This document shows, piece by piece, positions 52,146 to 64,000 of a DNA stretch of 64,000 bases. The position numbers and the translations under genes were made by a program. Each line of letters opens with the position of its first letter. Position 1 is the first letter of the stretch. The notes under the pieces are model-generated. The model did no database searches and had not been told where the DNA came from. It saw only the letters and a program-made list of their open reading frames with translations. The stretch covers positions 47,596,839-47,660,838 of the forward strand of contig OU015532.1 in assembly GCA_907165065.1 (NCBI GenBank), given 5' to 3'. Source of the stretch: Caprimulgus europaeus (Eukaryota; Chordata; Aves; Caprimulgiformes; Caprimulgidae).

Positions 52146-54392
52146 GTAAGTAGCTTATTTTTCTTCCCTTAGATTTCAGATGTTTAAAGGATTTTGGATG
52201 TGCAGTTCTCCAAGGAGGCTGGTCTAGGAAGTGTGGAGTTTATTATGTTAGAGAGCAAGCAAGCTGTGACCATCTGACAAATGACCATTCTCCCCTGTGC
52301 TCGCTGTGCTCACTTGTCCAGCCAGCTTCACGCGCTGTTTAACAAGGCATCAGCCAAGCCCAGCAAGACAGGAGATACCTGAGAAACACTCACAAAGTCT
52401 CCAGCACAAGAACTGAGGTTTCCTGCTAGACATGACATCTTTATTTGGGAATGAAGTCTGGAAATGAAAAGGCAATTTTTAGTAGAAAGAATCTGGTTCA
52501 GTAAACTGTGACAGACATCCTCAGCTCATCTAAGTCAGCTTGACTCCATTCGAGAGTCAATGGCCTTACCCCAGTTTACACCACCTGAGCACCTAACCCA
52601 GAAGGCTGGAATCAGGGGTCACTTCAGAGACAATAATGGGGACTTGTAAGAATAAATTTGCTTAGCCATCCACACTTGAGTCTGTATTTAGATGTCCACT
52701 CTGACTAGCATGTCCTTTGTGATCAAGTTGTGGCTGCTAATAGGAGAGGACAGTACAAATCCTTTCTTTTCCATTTCTCAGGAGAAACAAAACCTCTGGG
52801 ACTCAAGGGCCTTTCTTTTGCCTGTTTTCTTCAGATGCAAAATAGAAACAGCAGCAGAGGTAGGATGGAACATTAGATACAGGATTTTCAAAATCTTCCA
52901 CCCTTCAGGTTTAAGTGTGCTTTTGAAGAAAGCACCCATGAGTTTTTGAGGCTTTCCCAGGCCTGGAAAGCCCAGTTTCAGACTTGCTTATCACTGGGGA
53001 AAGGATTTACCTTTCTGATAAGGTACTCAAGACACACTGACACATCTTGCATCTACAGGAAGAAATGGAAAGTGATTAATTAAAGGTAAGGAAGACCAAG
53101 AGTGAAACAAACAGAGATTCAATTACCAGTTGCTGCTTTAAATGACTGGCAGAAGAGGGGGGGGGAGGATCAAATTAACTTTAATATGATGACCATCTCT
53201 AATTGAATAGTATTTATGGGACAGTGTGGAATTTGGATAGCCAAACCCACACTGGCTGGAGCTCGGCTGCATGGAGAGCAGGGATAAACGTCTTCTATGG
53301 CATTCTTGGTTGAGTTGCTCTATTAATTTAACAGCAAGCTCTGGCTTTATTATAGTGAATAACATTCATTAGCATGTTTAAACTCTCAGGAAGGGATGAA
53401 GAAGACATTAATAACTGGCAAAGTGTTTGAAAAATTAGAGTAGGCCAGGAGGGTATGCTGAACAGGTAATTTTGGTGCATTCTTGCATTGTATACATAGT
53501 GTGAAGGTGCCTGCTCAAAGCAACCATTAAAGGAGTGTGACCTGTGTGGAGTCCAGGACAGAAGTGACTGAAGTCCATTTGGAAAGCCAGGTAGGAGTTC
53601 TGGCTCTGGTGTAACTTTGCAAGTACAAAATCCACACCTGTGTGGCAGAATGGGGCTGGAGTTCAGGTACTCTTCACTGATGTAACTCCAGCCAGCTGGT
53701 TTCCATTGCTGTCCTTTCATTTATGATTTTTTAAATTAAGTTTTTGTAAGTCATCAGTGATTCATTGATCTACATTTTTAGACCTGTATCTCAGATATAC
53801 TCAAAACCAAAGGCCAAGGCCCTCTGTTTATCAGGGCACCATGAAAGCCATGTGCTGATGGAACCTTCCTCAGATAAATGAAAGGCTCTAGAGCTACTTG
53901 TGTATTAGCAACGTATATATTTGTCATGTATCTGTATATAGCATACATATGTTACAAGAGTCAAAGAACAGAAGAGCAGACCTAGAAAGATGTTTCATAT
54001 TTTCCTGGGTCCCACCAATGAACTCTCAGAACGACTGACGGGTGCTGTGATGGACTATGTGGTGTAGATTAGCCCCCATGCCACTGTGATGTCTGTCATT
54101 AGACCCACTGGTCTTGAATCACTCAAATAAATGATCTAAAATCATATTGACTCTTTTACAATTGCCAAATAAGGCAGTATGAAAGTTCTTCAGCCCTCTG
54201 CTTGTGCTCCTTTCCTAGGCCACCACTAGTTCCCACATGGGCCCCTGCATACCATGGCTGAGGTGAACGTGTTTTCTCAAGCAGACAGGCTAATAACAGA
54301 AAGCATCTTTCTTTTCCCCACAAGTGTTAAGTAGGAGAGTGGGAAAAGTAGCACTAGATCTTCTCTACTACAGTAGGGTTACAAACATGCTT

Positions 54393-54878
54393 TACTGGGT
54401 CTCCAGCATGAGAAAGACATGGACCTGTTAGAACAGATTGAGAGGAGGGACACAAAAGTGATCAGAGGGCTGGAATACCTCTCCAGTGAAGAAGGGCTGA
54501 GTGAGTGGGGATTGCTTGGCCTGGAGCAGAGAGGGCTCTGGGAACACCATACTGTGGCCTTTCAACATAAAAAGCAGGCTTGTAAGAATGGAGAAAGACA
54601 TCCTGCTAAAACCTGCAGTGACAGGGCAAGGGGCAGTGGTTTTACACTGATACATTTAGGCTGGATATAAAGGAAGAACTTTTTTATGATGAGGGTGATG
54701 AGACACTGGAACAGGTTTTCCAGAGAAGTTGTGCCTTCCCCCTCCCTGGAAGCGTTCAGAATCAGTTTGAATGGGGCTCTGAGCAACCTGATCCAGTGAA
54801 AGATGCCTCTGCCCATGGCAGGGGGTCGGACTAGATGATCTCTAAGGTCCCTTCCAACCCATTACATGATTGTGTGAT
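54393..54878 (+). mobile_element. CR1 retroposon, 3' ~490 bp (plus strand)
   Basis: This is the longest CR1 copy in the window. It runs from ctgggtctccagcatgagaa through 'ggacacaaaagtgatcagag', 'ggctggatataaaggaagaa' and 'ctggaacaggttttccagag' to ggactagatgatctctaagg, tcccttccaaccca and the terminal tgattgtgtgat. The order and spacing follow the avian CR1 3' region. It is 5'-truncated with no intact reverse-transcriptase frame; the 83-codon open frame at 54419-54670 is an accident of the retroposon sequence. Substitutions throughout show an old copy. Confidence 0.93.
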
Positions 54879-56665
54879 CAGACTATCTCCCCTGTGCAGA
54901 ACTCAGCATGTGGGGCTCCTGGCAGTAAGGAAGAGCAGGGCACTGCACAAAGGCTGTCACCTGGTCTGTGTCTGCAGCAGCCCTGCAGACAGCTTTCAGC
55001 AGGAGCAGCACTTGCCTACCAGACACATCTTGTTGAAAATCACCAGCTAGATCTTCAGCTTGACAGTACCACTCCAGCCCTCAGCGTGTAACACAGGTAG
55101 CTCGTCAGAGGGTGTCTCTCATCCAGAGGATTTCACACACAGAAGCAGCCTCCAGCTCATCTGCAATCTGGCCCTTCAAAAGATTTTTTAACACATTTTT
55201 CTAAAAGTGGATTAGATGTCATTTCTGTTGTCTGAACATTGTTGCCTGTCTGAACAGGTAATGCCTGAACACTGGCTCTGAGAAGAGCAGAGGAGCTGAG
55301 AAAAGGCTCATTTGGGGAATTCATGGCCAGAAATGCACTTTAAAGACTTAATCTGTGATCAAACCTCTACATGTATTTGGGTGGAAAAATAATCATTCCA
55401 TTTTCTAGCTTCAGATGCCATCCCACTTGACCACTGCTAACATGAAGGATATGCCAGCAACAAAGAGGTTATAACAGGTGGCTGAAATAATTCTGTCCTG
55501 CTGTCTGAAATAATTATGTCAAGCAATAATTCTTAAAACTTTCTTCATAAATATTTGTCAATTAGGAATAAGAAAAAATTCCAAGCCAACACTGATGGCT
55601 AACACCAAAGAGCAGAGGCAATTACAGATTTGAAAAAGCCCTTATGAAGTTACCATTTCTTTGCTCTAGGGGAACTGCAATAAATTATACCAACTACATC
55701 ATTATATGGCTAGTCTCTCTAGTGACACTTTTGCTGTTCCTCAGAACAGCAAACCTTTCATTGATACGTACTTCATTGCTGCTTCTACTCCTCATCTGCA
55801 CCTACACACATTCACATCATAAATTCAGTTGGATGATAACAACTATTTTCTCAGGTACTTGCACAAAACAAAGGTATTTCTTGGTTATTCTCCCCTCTTT
55901 CACAGGATGTAAAAATAACATGATGTCCCTGCCTTAATGGTAGTTCTCTAGTTTCTGTGACTCTGATTTTCTTCTCTGAGGCAGAAATCAAACAAATGGA
56001 GGCTGCTTCCCATCCCATCAGTCACCGGCACATACCTGTAACCTCACGTGTGTGCCAGTGCCCGTCGGAAACTGGGTCCCCTGTGGGTGATCTACAAGTG
56101 TAATTATCAGCGTGCCCATAGACATCAATCCCATTATCACTTGCATGAATATGCTAGCCAGCCTACTGTTAAATCATTTCTACTTTTATTTAGCATAAAT
56201 TCATTGCTCCTCACACACTGCAGTGAAGTTTCATTAAGTGAGGGTCTGGCCCTTCATTACCGTAATTACTGTTACGACAGCAGCTGGCTCACGCTGGCGG
56301 TGCTGAGTGGGTGGCAGGGTTTCTCTCCTCAGTTTCCCCACTTTAGCAGCTCACAGCCGTTACCCAGCCAGAATCTGATCCTAGCAGGTATTTAATAACC
56401 AAGGACTTGATCCTGTTCCCGTAGCTCATTCTCTTTCCTCAGAGAATATCCATTTCAAGCAATGCAGGATGAAAGCTATATATATCAACATGAAACTGAT
56501 TTTTTTTCTCTCAGACTTGAAGGAGCTTTTCATTTTGCCTTGCTTTATTCTGTTTTATGAGGGGAAGGTTTCTTTCTTTTTTTCAGGCTGCAAGTGAAAT
56601 AGATGTTGAGATGTTTTTCTGCATCACTCTGGAGGGGAAAGCGAGTGATTAATTCAAAGCATAAT
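54879..56665. other. Non-coding stretch, no gene seen
   Basis: No supported gene or repeat. The open frames at 55644-55937 (97 codons, leucine/threonine-rich) and 56048-56395 (115 codons) match nothing that I recognise and lack convincing splice or start context. Confidence 0.55.
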
Positions 56666-56732
56666 AGCAATAGTTTATATTTCTGTACTACCTTTCATCT
56701 TGAAGGATACCTATCCCAAAGCACTTTACAAC
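56666..56732 (-). mobile_element. Probable ancient SINE/LINE 3' tail (minus strand)
   Basis: The minus strand reads gtaaagtgctttgggat, then atccttcaagatgaaagg, then a tacagaaatataaa ending. This matches the recurrent vertebrate tail 'aagcgctttgggatcctt..gatgaaaggcgctatataaa', found at the 3' end of several old SINE/LINE families. A few inserted bases split the ggatcc core. I cannot name the family with certainty. Such tails sometimes survive because they were recruited as regulatory DNA. Confidence 0.45.
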
Positions 56733-59700
56733 CTAAATAAAGCAGGAATCATTAAAATTCAACATTTGCCATTCCATGGGGATTCTTGCACTGTACCTTC
56801 AGTGTTGTGTGTACAGCAGTACCATGGTTACTGCAGCTGCCTAGAGTAGAGAACAGTGAGCTTTTAATGATGCCTTTTTTCCGTGGGTTTTTAACAGGTC
56901 AATTTCCTACAGCTGAAATGTAGCCCTGTTAGAGGCAGAACACATTGCTTATTCCTTAGCACGCAGGAGAAACAGTCAGCAGCTTAGAGGGTATTTGAAA
57001 AAACACCACAACCACTGGAACACATATATTAAATGTGAAGGAAATGGAAAATGATTGCCTGTGTTGGAACAAGACCGCTACATCCAGTTTCACCACTGTC
57101 CTGTCTATGAAAAGTGAGAACTCGTCTTCCACACTGACAAGCGGTCAAGGCTTTTGTTTTAAAAGTCACTAGGCAAATGTCAATTGCAACAGCACAAATA
57201 CTCATTTCAATTGCTTATTAAAACATTGCTTCTAATCTGAATAGCAATAATACAGTAACCTTAATAAGTCACACACATACAGCCCACCCCAAAGTTCTCC
57301 TTCCGAGCAGTGACAGGTCAAATCCTGCATAGAATAACTTCTGGTAAGATCACTGTCCATCATACAGCCATCCTGGCTGCTGAACTGACTGGAACCATCA
57401 GGTGCCTCCCAGTAAAAGAAAGAAGTTTGCTAAGATGAAAGAAGTTTCTTAAAAATTAGTTTAAGCTCTTGTCAGGAAAATCATATTGGATCTTGTAAAA
57501 ATGATAAATGTATATTTACAGAATGAACTGCACACAGGCGTTTCAGGAAGAATAGTTGTCCTGAAAAGAGCCCTTAAAAATGGCAGAAAATGCACAATGG
57601 TGTCTTGAGAGACTGAAGAACATTTTAGCAATCCTCTGGAGGACAGGCTCAGAGCTACTGGGCCACCCTGAGATCACCTTTCCTTTGATTTAAAGGACGT
57701 GAACAACATCTGTCAAAGTGACCATTGTCACTGGTGAATGCAGACAGAAGCTGTCAGACCTTTCTGAGCAGAGATCTATTCACACTGTAACCATAATCAA
57801 AACAATGCTGATGTCTTGTGTGCTCCTTTCAGATCATTCTAAGCCCCTAAAGCTTCTTTTAAGTTCACGGGAAGAGTTAACACAAGATGTGTGGCTTCCT
57901 GGTTAGTCTACTGCTGCAGTAAGCTTGTGATGCTCAGACGTGTTGGTTTAAGACAACTGAAATGAATTATTGCCTCTGGTAGATAACCTAGTCTTAGTTG
58001 CACAGGTTATTACCCTTGTCTCATGGCCTGGTTTAAGAGCCTTCCACAGTATTCATAATTTTCATTATTTTTGTCATTTCTATTGACATTATTTTTGTCT
58101 CTTCCTGTAATTTCCCATTTGCACAAGCTAAGCTGTCACATGCAGTAATAGATTTAAATAATACTTTAGAATGTGACATGCTTTGCCCACATCTCACTGT
58201 AATTACTGCATTATCATACATTTGTAATAGGCTACTTGGGGGGCAGAACAAATCAGGGCTTCAGAAACATGCAGTACAAGTTACACAAAATACTGTCTTT
58301 AAATAAAAAAAAGGACACCCATTTATAGAGATGTGGGGGAAAATAGCAATTAGCCATCCCGTTATTAATCATAACTATATTCATTATCATTCCAACTACA
58401 GCAAGTAAGAAATTAATAAGATTAATTAAGATTGGTGATATGTCAACTGTGTCACTAATCTCTGATGTGGTTCAGTTTGAAGCTTATGCCCTAATTCCAC
58501 CAGCATTGCCAAGTTCTGCCACTCATCAGCATGATGAATGACTCTGCTGACGGACTGTTTTAGTCCTTGCGTGATGTTTAGTGCTCTGTGAGGAGATGTT
58601 TTAACAAAGGACAGCAACTTGCCAAGAAATTTTGTGGAGATGGATTTAAAGAAATAATAATAATTAAAAAAAATCTGATTCAATAACGACTTACTTCAAA
58701 ACTATTCTTGAACTGAAATACTGTGGCTTGCTGGGAGAGAAATGCTTCTGCTCACACTTTAACTCAGTGACAACAGCCCCAGCATCTGGAAAGAAATGTG
58801 TTTGTTTGACTTTCTTTAGCACTTGAAAACCTCTTTGCTGCCTTGCTTTGCCTCCAGTTTTCAGAAATCAGGGTGCAGAGAGCAAAGATGAATGCTCTTG
58901 GATGATCTGTGGTAGCTCTGGTTTTAGACTGCTCGAAGCAAATAAGTCTTTGTTATTAATAAAGAAAACAGAAGATTAAAGGTAAGCTGATTACCGTGGC
59001 TGCAAATGAGATGCACTTTTGTTTCAGCAAATCCTTAAAGGAGCACAGATAAACCTCTGCCTCTGCTGAGAAGTGAATGTAACCAGTTGCCTTGTTTATC
59101 TCATCGAGTGGCTGAAGGCAGTGCTTGGCTGTAGTCATTTGTCCTGAGAAAGACGGTGTGTGCTGAGCTTCAGAACATAATTCAGAGTTGGGATACTGCA
59201 GCAAGCACTGACCCCTCGCTCCTCTATAACCAACCCGATTGCATCTGAAATGCATGAGAAAAACAAACAAACAGACAAAAAATGCCACCTTCTAATGATG
59301 CCCTGCTTGTGTAATTACTCCTCACTAGCACTGATGGGGGCCATGCTCCAGGCAAACATATCACACTCCAGCAACTCCTCTTCACAGGAGCATGGAGATC
59401 CGAGTGGATACATCGCGCTGGGCACCCCACCGAGCCCCGTGAAACCCCACAGAGGTTTCCACTTGGGCTTCTCTGCATTTCATGAGGAAATGGCCCTTCT
59501 CAGTGCCATGTGCTGCACAAGGCTGTTTCTTTTTGCATGGAGGGAAAAGCAGGCTTAGTTCAGGAGCATTAACACAAGAGCTTTCCCACGTTTGGCATAG
59601 CATTTCATTGAATTTTTAGACAGTTCACCACATCTATGAGAAATCACCCCAGAAAGTTGTTCAGTTGTATTGTCTGGGCTAAATCCTGGCCTGGTCAGCA

Positions 59701-60239
59701 CTTCAAAATTGTGTGGTGTGAAGTAGAGGGTAAAAAACAGGCAGCAAATGGTAAAACTTATTTCTTATACGTCACACTCTAAAGACAGTTTTTACAGTGA
59801 CATTGTTTTCAATGTAGTGGTGTCTGTGTGACTCCATTCCTGAATGAAACGCTTACCTCCGAGGTTATTACAGTCCTGGCAAGTTAATGATACTCAATTG
59901 TGTTTATAATGCACCTAAAGGGAATGGACGTTCTGCTCACTAATTGGCAGTTACTAATGATGAACAGACAAGACAATTTACCATCACACGAGATTTTGTT
60001 CCCACTTGGCACCATGCAACTTCTTCTCAAAGTGATACATTTAGCATCTTTGCTGGTTTATCAGATAAAGATTTTTTTCTTGTTTAATATAACAACAGAA
60101 GAGATTTCGGACCTTTGAAACAGCACAGCTACCTACTTTGACTTCCCAGATGGTTTTGAGGTGAATACATTAAAAATGCAATTTATTAAAACACACATAC
60201 ATTAATGGAGACTGCTGTGTAAACTGGAAAGCAGCTACT
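56733..60239. other. Non-coding stretch, no gene seen
   Basis: No supported gene. A minus-strand open frame at 58426-58683 gives a protein-like but unrecognised peptide (see findings). A minus-strand segment at 59857-59914 sits between an acceptor-like ccctttag and a gtaagc donor but is only 58 bases. AT-rich TAAT-containing patches occur at 57160-57260 and 58340-58440. Confidence 0.5.
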
Positions 60240-60810
60240 ATCACACAGTACAATTAAGTTCCTATTTAATTCATTTAGATCTTCCTCATTTTGCACACCA
60301 AGCATTTCTGGAAGTTAATTGGCATGAAAGGCAGGGTAAACTATGCACAACAAATTGAGTGTGAAACAAAGGTAATTTAGATAAAACCCATTGTGCAAAA
60401 CTGCTGGCTCAGCAACATTTGCAAAGCGGAGGAGTCGCCAGCTCTGCTGTAACGTCGTTGCCTCTTTACACCGTGTCATAGCTGAGCTGCCATGCAGGAT
60501 TGGGTTTATTTAAGCCCTAGTTTGAATGCAAGACTCTGTTCTGCTCATTGTATAAGCAGCTATGGAAACTACTTCACAGAATACTACTGACACCCACGAA
60601 AAAATTCATTAAATTAGCTATAGAAACAGTGTTTGTTTAATAGATGGTTTGCAGGAGCGATCTAGCCCTGTCAGATCCTGACAGGCTCCTGAAGTCAGTG
60701 TTGACTTTGTTAGTTTCAGCCTAGGTATTGTCAGAGTAATTATGGTGAAGGTAATTCAGTAATGCATTTTAATATATCTAAGTAATGCCATAATTCCTCC
60801 AGGAAAGACA
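60240..60810. promoter_or_regulatory. Enhancer-like AT-rich block (speculative)
   Basis: About 570 bases with many homeodomain-type TAAT/ATTA cores. They include attaattggc-like and taattatgg patches and an 'agtaatgcattttaatatat' patch that resembles POU/octamer sites. A near-perfect 19-bp palindrome (cctgtcag-atc-ctgacagg) lies at 60667-60685, and tttgcaaag at 60418. There is no repeat or open frame. The look is that of a conserved developmental enhancer, but conservation cannot be seen from one sequence. Confidence 0.22.
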
Positions 60811-63800
60811 CTCCAGACAACTGAGGAGGTGGGCGGGAGGAAGAAGAAAAAGGTATGAAATTATGATTCAGGCTTGAAACAAGTGTCAGGAAAGCCTGAA
60901 TACACGGAGTTAGCACTGAGAGTACAAGGCAGTGAACACTACAAGTGCCTTTGCAAGTGGAAGTACAACCATCTGTATTCCATCACAGAGCATGAACACT
61001 CACTCTGTAGTAGCTTGTGTATTTATTTATGTAATTTTCTGATGTAAGTATTAGAAGATATAAGATTAATTTGACAAGAAATAAGAGCAAGCAATGAAGG
61101 CTCACACACAACTAGATATTTAGATGAATTTCCTAACAGTTAATTTTTTATTTCTTTTTTATGGTGTAGAAATTGGTTAGCGGTAGCACGGTGTTATGGT
61201 TGAAATCTGTGTGCACACCTCTACTCTTTAACTTGTTATGTCTCACCATAGCTTCCATCTGCATTTTTATTACCATGCTATTCTCAGTAGCAAAGTGCAA
61301 AACAGGATTCCCAGTTTTTATCCCAGAAAAGAGAAACATATCCAAACTACTTGATTTCAAATGAAATGGATAGTATAATAGACAAAATGTCCTATATTGT
61401 CCTTCCAAAGGATTTGAAGATCCACTTATTAGGAATGACAATGGAAAAGGAGATTAGTGAGGTTAATCTGAAATGCCTCGTGTATCTATTAGTCATGGAG
61501 AAAAATGTGTTTTAAAGTACTGGACTGCAGGAGCTAAACACACAAGTATTGTGTAGCCCACCACTGCACAACATCTTCTCCATGGAGACAGATTACTGTG
61601 TATATACCATGGACTTCATAGGGCAGGGAAATACTTGACAGAAATCAGTGGAAGTAACAAGACTGTATATGTTACAGAGAAAGGAACCACGTTATGATAC
61701 TGAAGTTTATGGGGCCAGATTAGCTGGTATGATTTTTTTGCTGTCCTTTTTCCAGCTGGATAGTTGATTATAGCTGGAGTGCAATATTTCTATAAAATCA
61801 AGTTTAAATGCTTTATGCTGACTGAGATGGTCTTGCTCGGGCTTGCCTATCTGCTGGGAAAAATCCTATTTCCTTCTATATGAAACGTGCTCCGTGTCAT
61901 TTTTCCCAGTGAGGTGGGGTTGAGCATGAATCCTTGCCTAATAAAATGCAGATCCTGTGAGATGCTAAGCCCTTTGAGAACAGGACTGGAGACCACACCC
62001 ATGGAACAGGAGTATCAAGATTCCTCTAAAGTGTCCCAGTAAATCTATTATTGTTTGTGCCCATAACACCATCCCTGCACAATCTACTGCTTGCAGTCTT
62101 GCAGCTGGCAACCAGGCAGAACTTATTGTGTCTGCCTCAGCCACTGGAGTCAGTTTATGTGTCCGTATTCAAGACCTCTTCAGGAGGTCATAGAACTCTG
62201 AAGGAATTCACGGCATAGTTGGTAGAAATTAAACTCCTCTCATCCATCACTGAAAGATTGTTTATCAAGATGCTGCAGATGAATTAGTGTAATCCTTATC
62301 ACCTAATGTAGCCTGGCCCGATACCTTTGCTGGAATTAGTTCTGAGAATTAACCAGCTTAGGAAATGTTAGGGCAGAGAAAAGTCAGCTATTCGTTCACA
62401 GTGTAAAAAAAATAATCACAGATCTAATAACGGAAGGAAAGGAGCTGCTCTCTGCAAGTACACTCCTGTGACTTCTGTCTGTGCTGCATACACCAGACAT
62501 CACCAGTCTGAATACCACACTAAGATACCTCCGCTCTGCTGTTTGTCGGGCTGCTCTGCTTTTGTGCGGGCAGCACACGGCACCAGCAGCCTCCTGCACC
62601 GCGGGGCTTGGACTGTTCCCCACAGCACCTGCCTTTGAAACACCCATACTCCATGTGCAGAAAAGCTCTCTGTCCAGAAAGGTACTCACTTCAATGTTAG
62701 GCTTTCATTACACCTTAGGATAGACCCGAAAGTAGCAGCCTCTGGTTTCCAGTCAGGTTCCAACCTTTGCCTTGTATCATCTGCAGGAGACACGGGTTTG
62801 TGTTTCGTGCTGCTTATGTCCCTTCAAAAGATTTTCCTAATGTGCTTTGGAAAAGATTACTTCCCCCTCCAGCGGTGTGCTGGGATGTAAGGAATAGCCA
62901 GCTTAAACATCACTGGGATAAGGAAAAACATCGTAAATAGATGTTTATAAAACTTTCCTTTTCTGTCCTGTGCACAGAAGTGTAGAGGAAACATCTGTTA
63001 AGACTGCACAGCTTTATTATGATCACCTTAATGATGAATTTTGCTATCTCAATATGATTGTCCACTTACAAATAGCCACATTCCAGAAGTTAATAAAGTC
63101 TTTGGGGATTGGGCAATGGTCTTCAAGGTTGTGTGTGTGCTCTTGGAGCCGACATCAGAGGGGAGCCATTGTCATACAAATGTTCTCTGCCCATTGGCTT
63201 TTCCCCCTGAAAGAATCACTCCAGGCAGAACAGAGTGGACAAACTGCAGCTGTAACTGTGCCTACTGGGACATTAGCAATGATTTAGGAGCCTCAACCTC
63301 CTCCTGCTCCTGTCTTCTCCCAGAAAGCTAAGCCTGAAACAAACCCCTTGGCCCCGAGGGATCTCCCTAGCAGAGGGAGCACCCCATCTGCATCAGCACA
63401 GGCAGTACCAGCAGGTCATGGGCTGTGCACACCACAGAGGAGCAGGTTTCAGAGCAGCCCCTCAGTCACCAGGAAGACCCGTGTGAGGCAGGGAAGGGCC
63501 CTGAATTTGGCTCTAGGTAACTGATGTGCAAGAGCCACAAGCAAACCAGGGTCAGCAGTGCAAACACAAGTCAGGCCAGAGGAGCTGAGCCTGAGCTCCC
63601 AAAGGCAGCACAGCTGGCTGCAGCCACGAGGACAGCTGCCTGAAGGACTTGTCAGGATCAGCTCCTCACAGCTCCTGCTGCTGTCTTCCTGTAATATGGC
63701 TTCAGGTCAGAGCTGTTCAGATTGTATTAGCAGTCACTGTGCTTTCAGGGCAGTGATTTTTAATTATCTTGCAGTATGTTTACTCAAAGACTCAGAAACA

Positions 63801-64000
63801 GAAGACCAGGGAACAAAAATTATACCAAATATTTGAGCTCAACTATCTTCCATTTCCTTCTGTGTTTTTAGAGGTGTGTCTGCAGAGGGTTCTGCTCATG
63901 GCAACTGGAAAGGAAAAGAGGTCCAGGTGACAGCAGGACATCTAATTTCTCAGTCTTCCTGTACAGTCAGTAATTGTCACGTGCTTCCTGTTGTTTTGAC
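60811..64000. other. Non-coding stretch, no gene seen
   Basis: No supported gene. A purine-rich run lies at 60820-60856. The last kilobase (63300-63700) is GC-richer but lacks CpG enrichment and any recognised element. Open frames stay below 106 codons. Confidence 0.55.

Larger units (their letters stand above)
48808..54392. other. Non-coding stretch, no gene seen
   Basis: No supported gene. It contains the AT/GT microsatellite at 49722-49750 and an exon-like segment at 51897-52145 (both listed), T/G-rich simple sequence at 48952-48998 and a nine-G run at 53157-53165. An 8-bp-arm inverted repeat with a 7-base loop lies at 52950-52972 (ggctttcc / ggaaagcc). Minus-strand open frames up to 130 codons (53328-53720) look random. 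Confidence 0.55.

Noticed and set aside
52950..52972. 8-bp-arm inverted repeat with a 7-base loop
   Set aside because: Too short for a microRNA precursor, and with no T-run or other context. It is compatible with chance.
54419..54670. 83-codon + strand open frame
   Set aside because: It is entirely within the 3' region of a CR1 copy and is not an intact reverse-transcriptase frame.
1..64000. tRNA, rRNA, snRNA genes, CRISPR arrays, phage or bacterial gene clusters
   Set aside because: No B-box-like tRNA core, no recognised structural RNA sequence, no regularly spaced repeats and no operon-like coding. The CR1 and ERV content shows vertebrate (bird) DNA.

Overview
The window looks like bird nuclear DNA, probably from a songbird. 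Three things point that way. There are four CR1 retroposon 3' ends with the avian consensus wording. There are LTR pieces of the bird ERVL-like type: one carries the typical LTR opening, and the other pairs a 'gataagaacaatttaat' stretch with an AATAAT-rich run and a CpG-rich 'gctcaccccccgccgacc' block. Finally, composition is AT-rich with CpG depletion, and no reading frame resembles a known protein. There is no operon structure, no ribosome binding sites and no dense coding, so this is not a bacterial or viral genome. The passerine placement is inference.

I found no protein-coding gene, tRNA, rRNA, snRNA or CRISPR array that I can support. The longest open frame is 225 codons, about what a 64 kb non-coding window gives by chance, and it runs through a GA-rich low-complexity tract. 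The window is best read as an intergenic gap or a large intron.

Layout: 1-2.5 kb unremarkable; 2.55-3.9 kb an ERVL-like LTR start and a second LTR-like element; 3.9-12.9 kb non-coding with a tight CpG cluster at 9.65 kb; CR1 ends at 12.9, 23.7, 30.5 and 54.4-54.9 kb; a CpG-rich, apparently rather young LTR at 41.7-42.4 kb; a second CpG cluster at 47.35 kb; a three-copy 38-bp minisatellite at 48.7 kb; an AT/GT microsatellite at 49.7 kb; a probable ancient SINE/LINE tail at 56.7 kb; and an enhancer-like AT-rich block at 60.2-60.8 kb.

Several short segments have a plausible acceptor, body and donor, mostly on the + strand (16.76, 30.77, 33.65, 36.94 and 51.90 kb; on the minus strand 4.67-4.83 kb). 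They could be exons of an unannotated long non-coding RNA or of a host gene. Splice-like motifs of this quality are also expected by chance in 64 kb, so they are given low confidence. I see no new biological system here. The items most worth a second look are the CpG clusters, the minisatellite, the young LTR and the exon-like segments.
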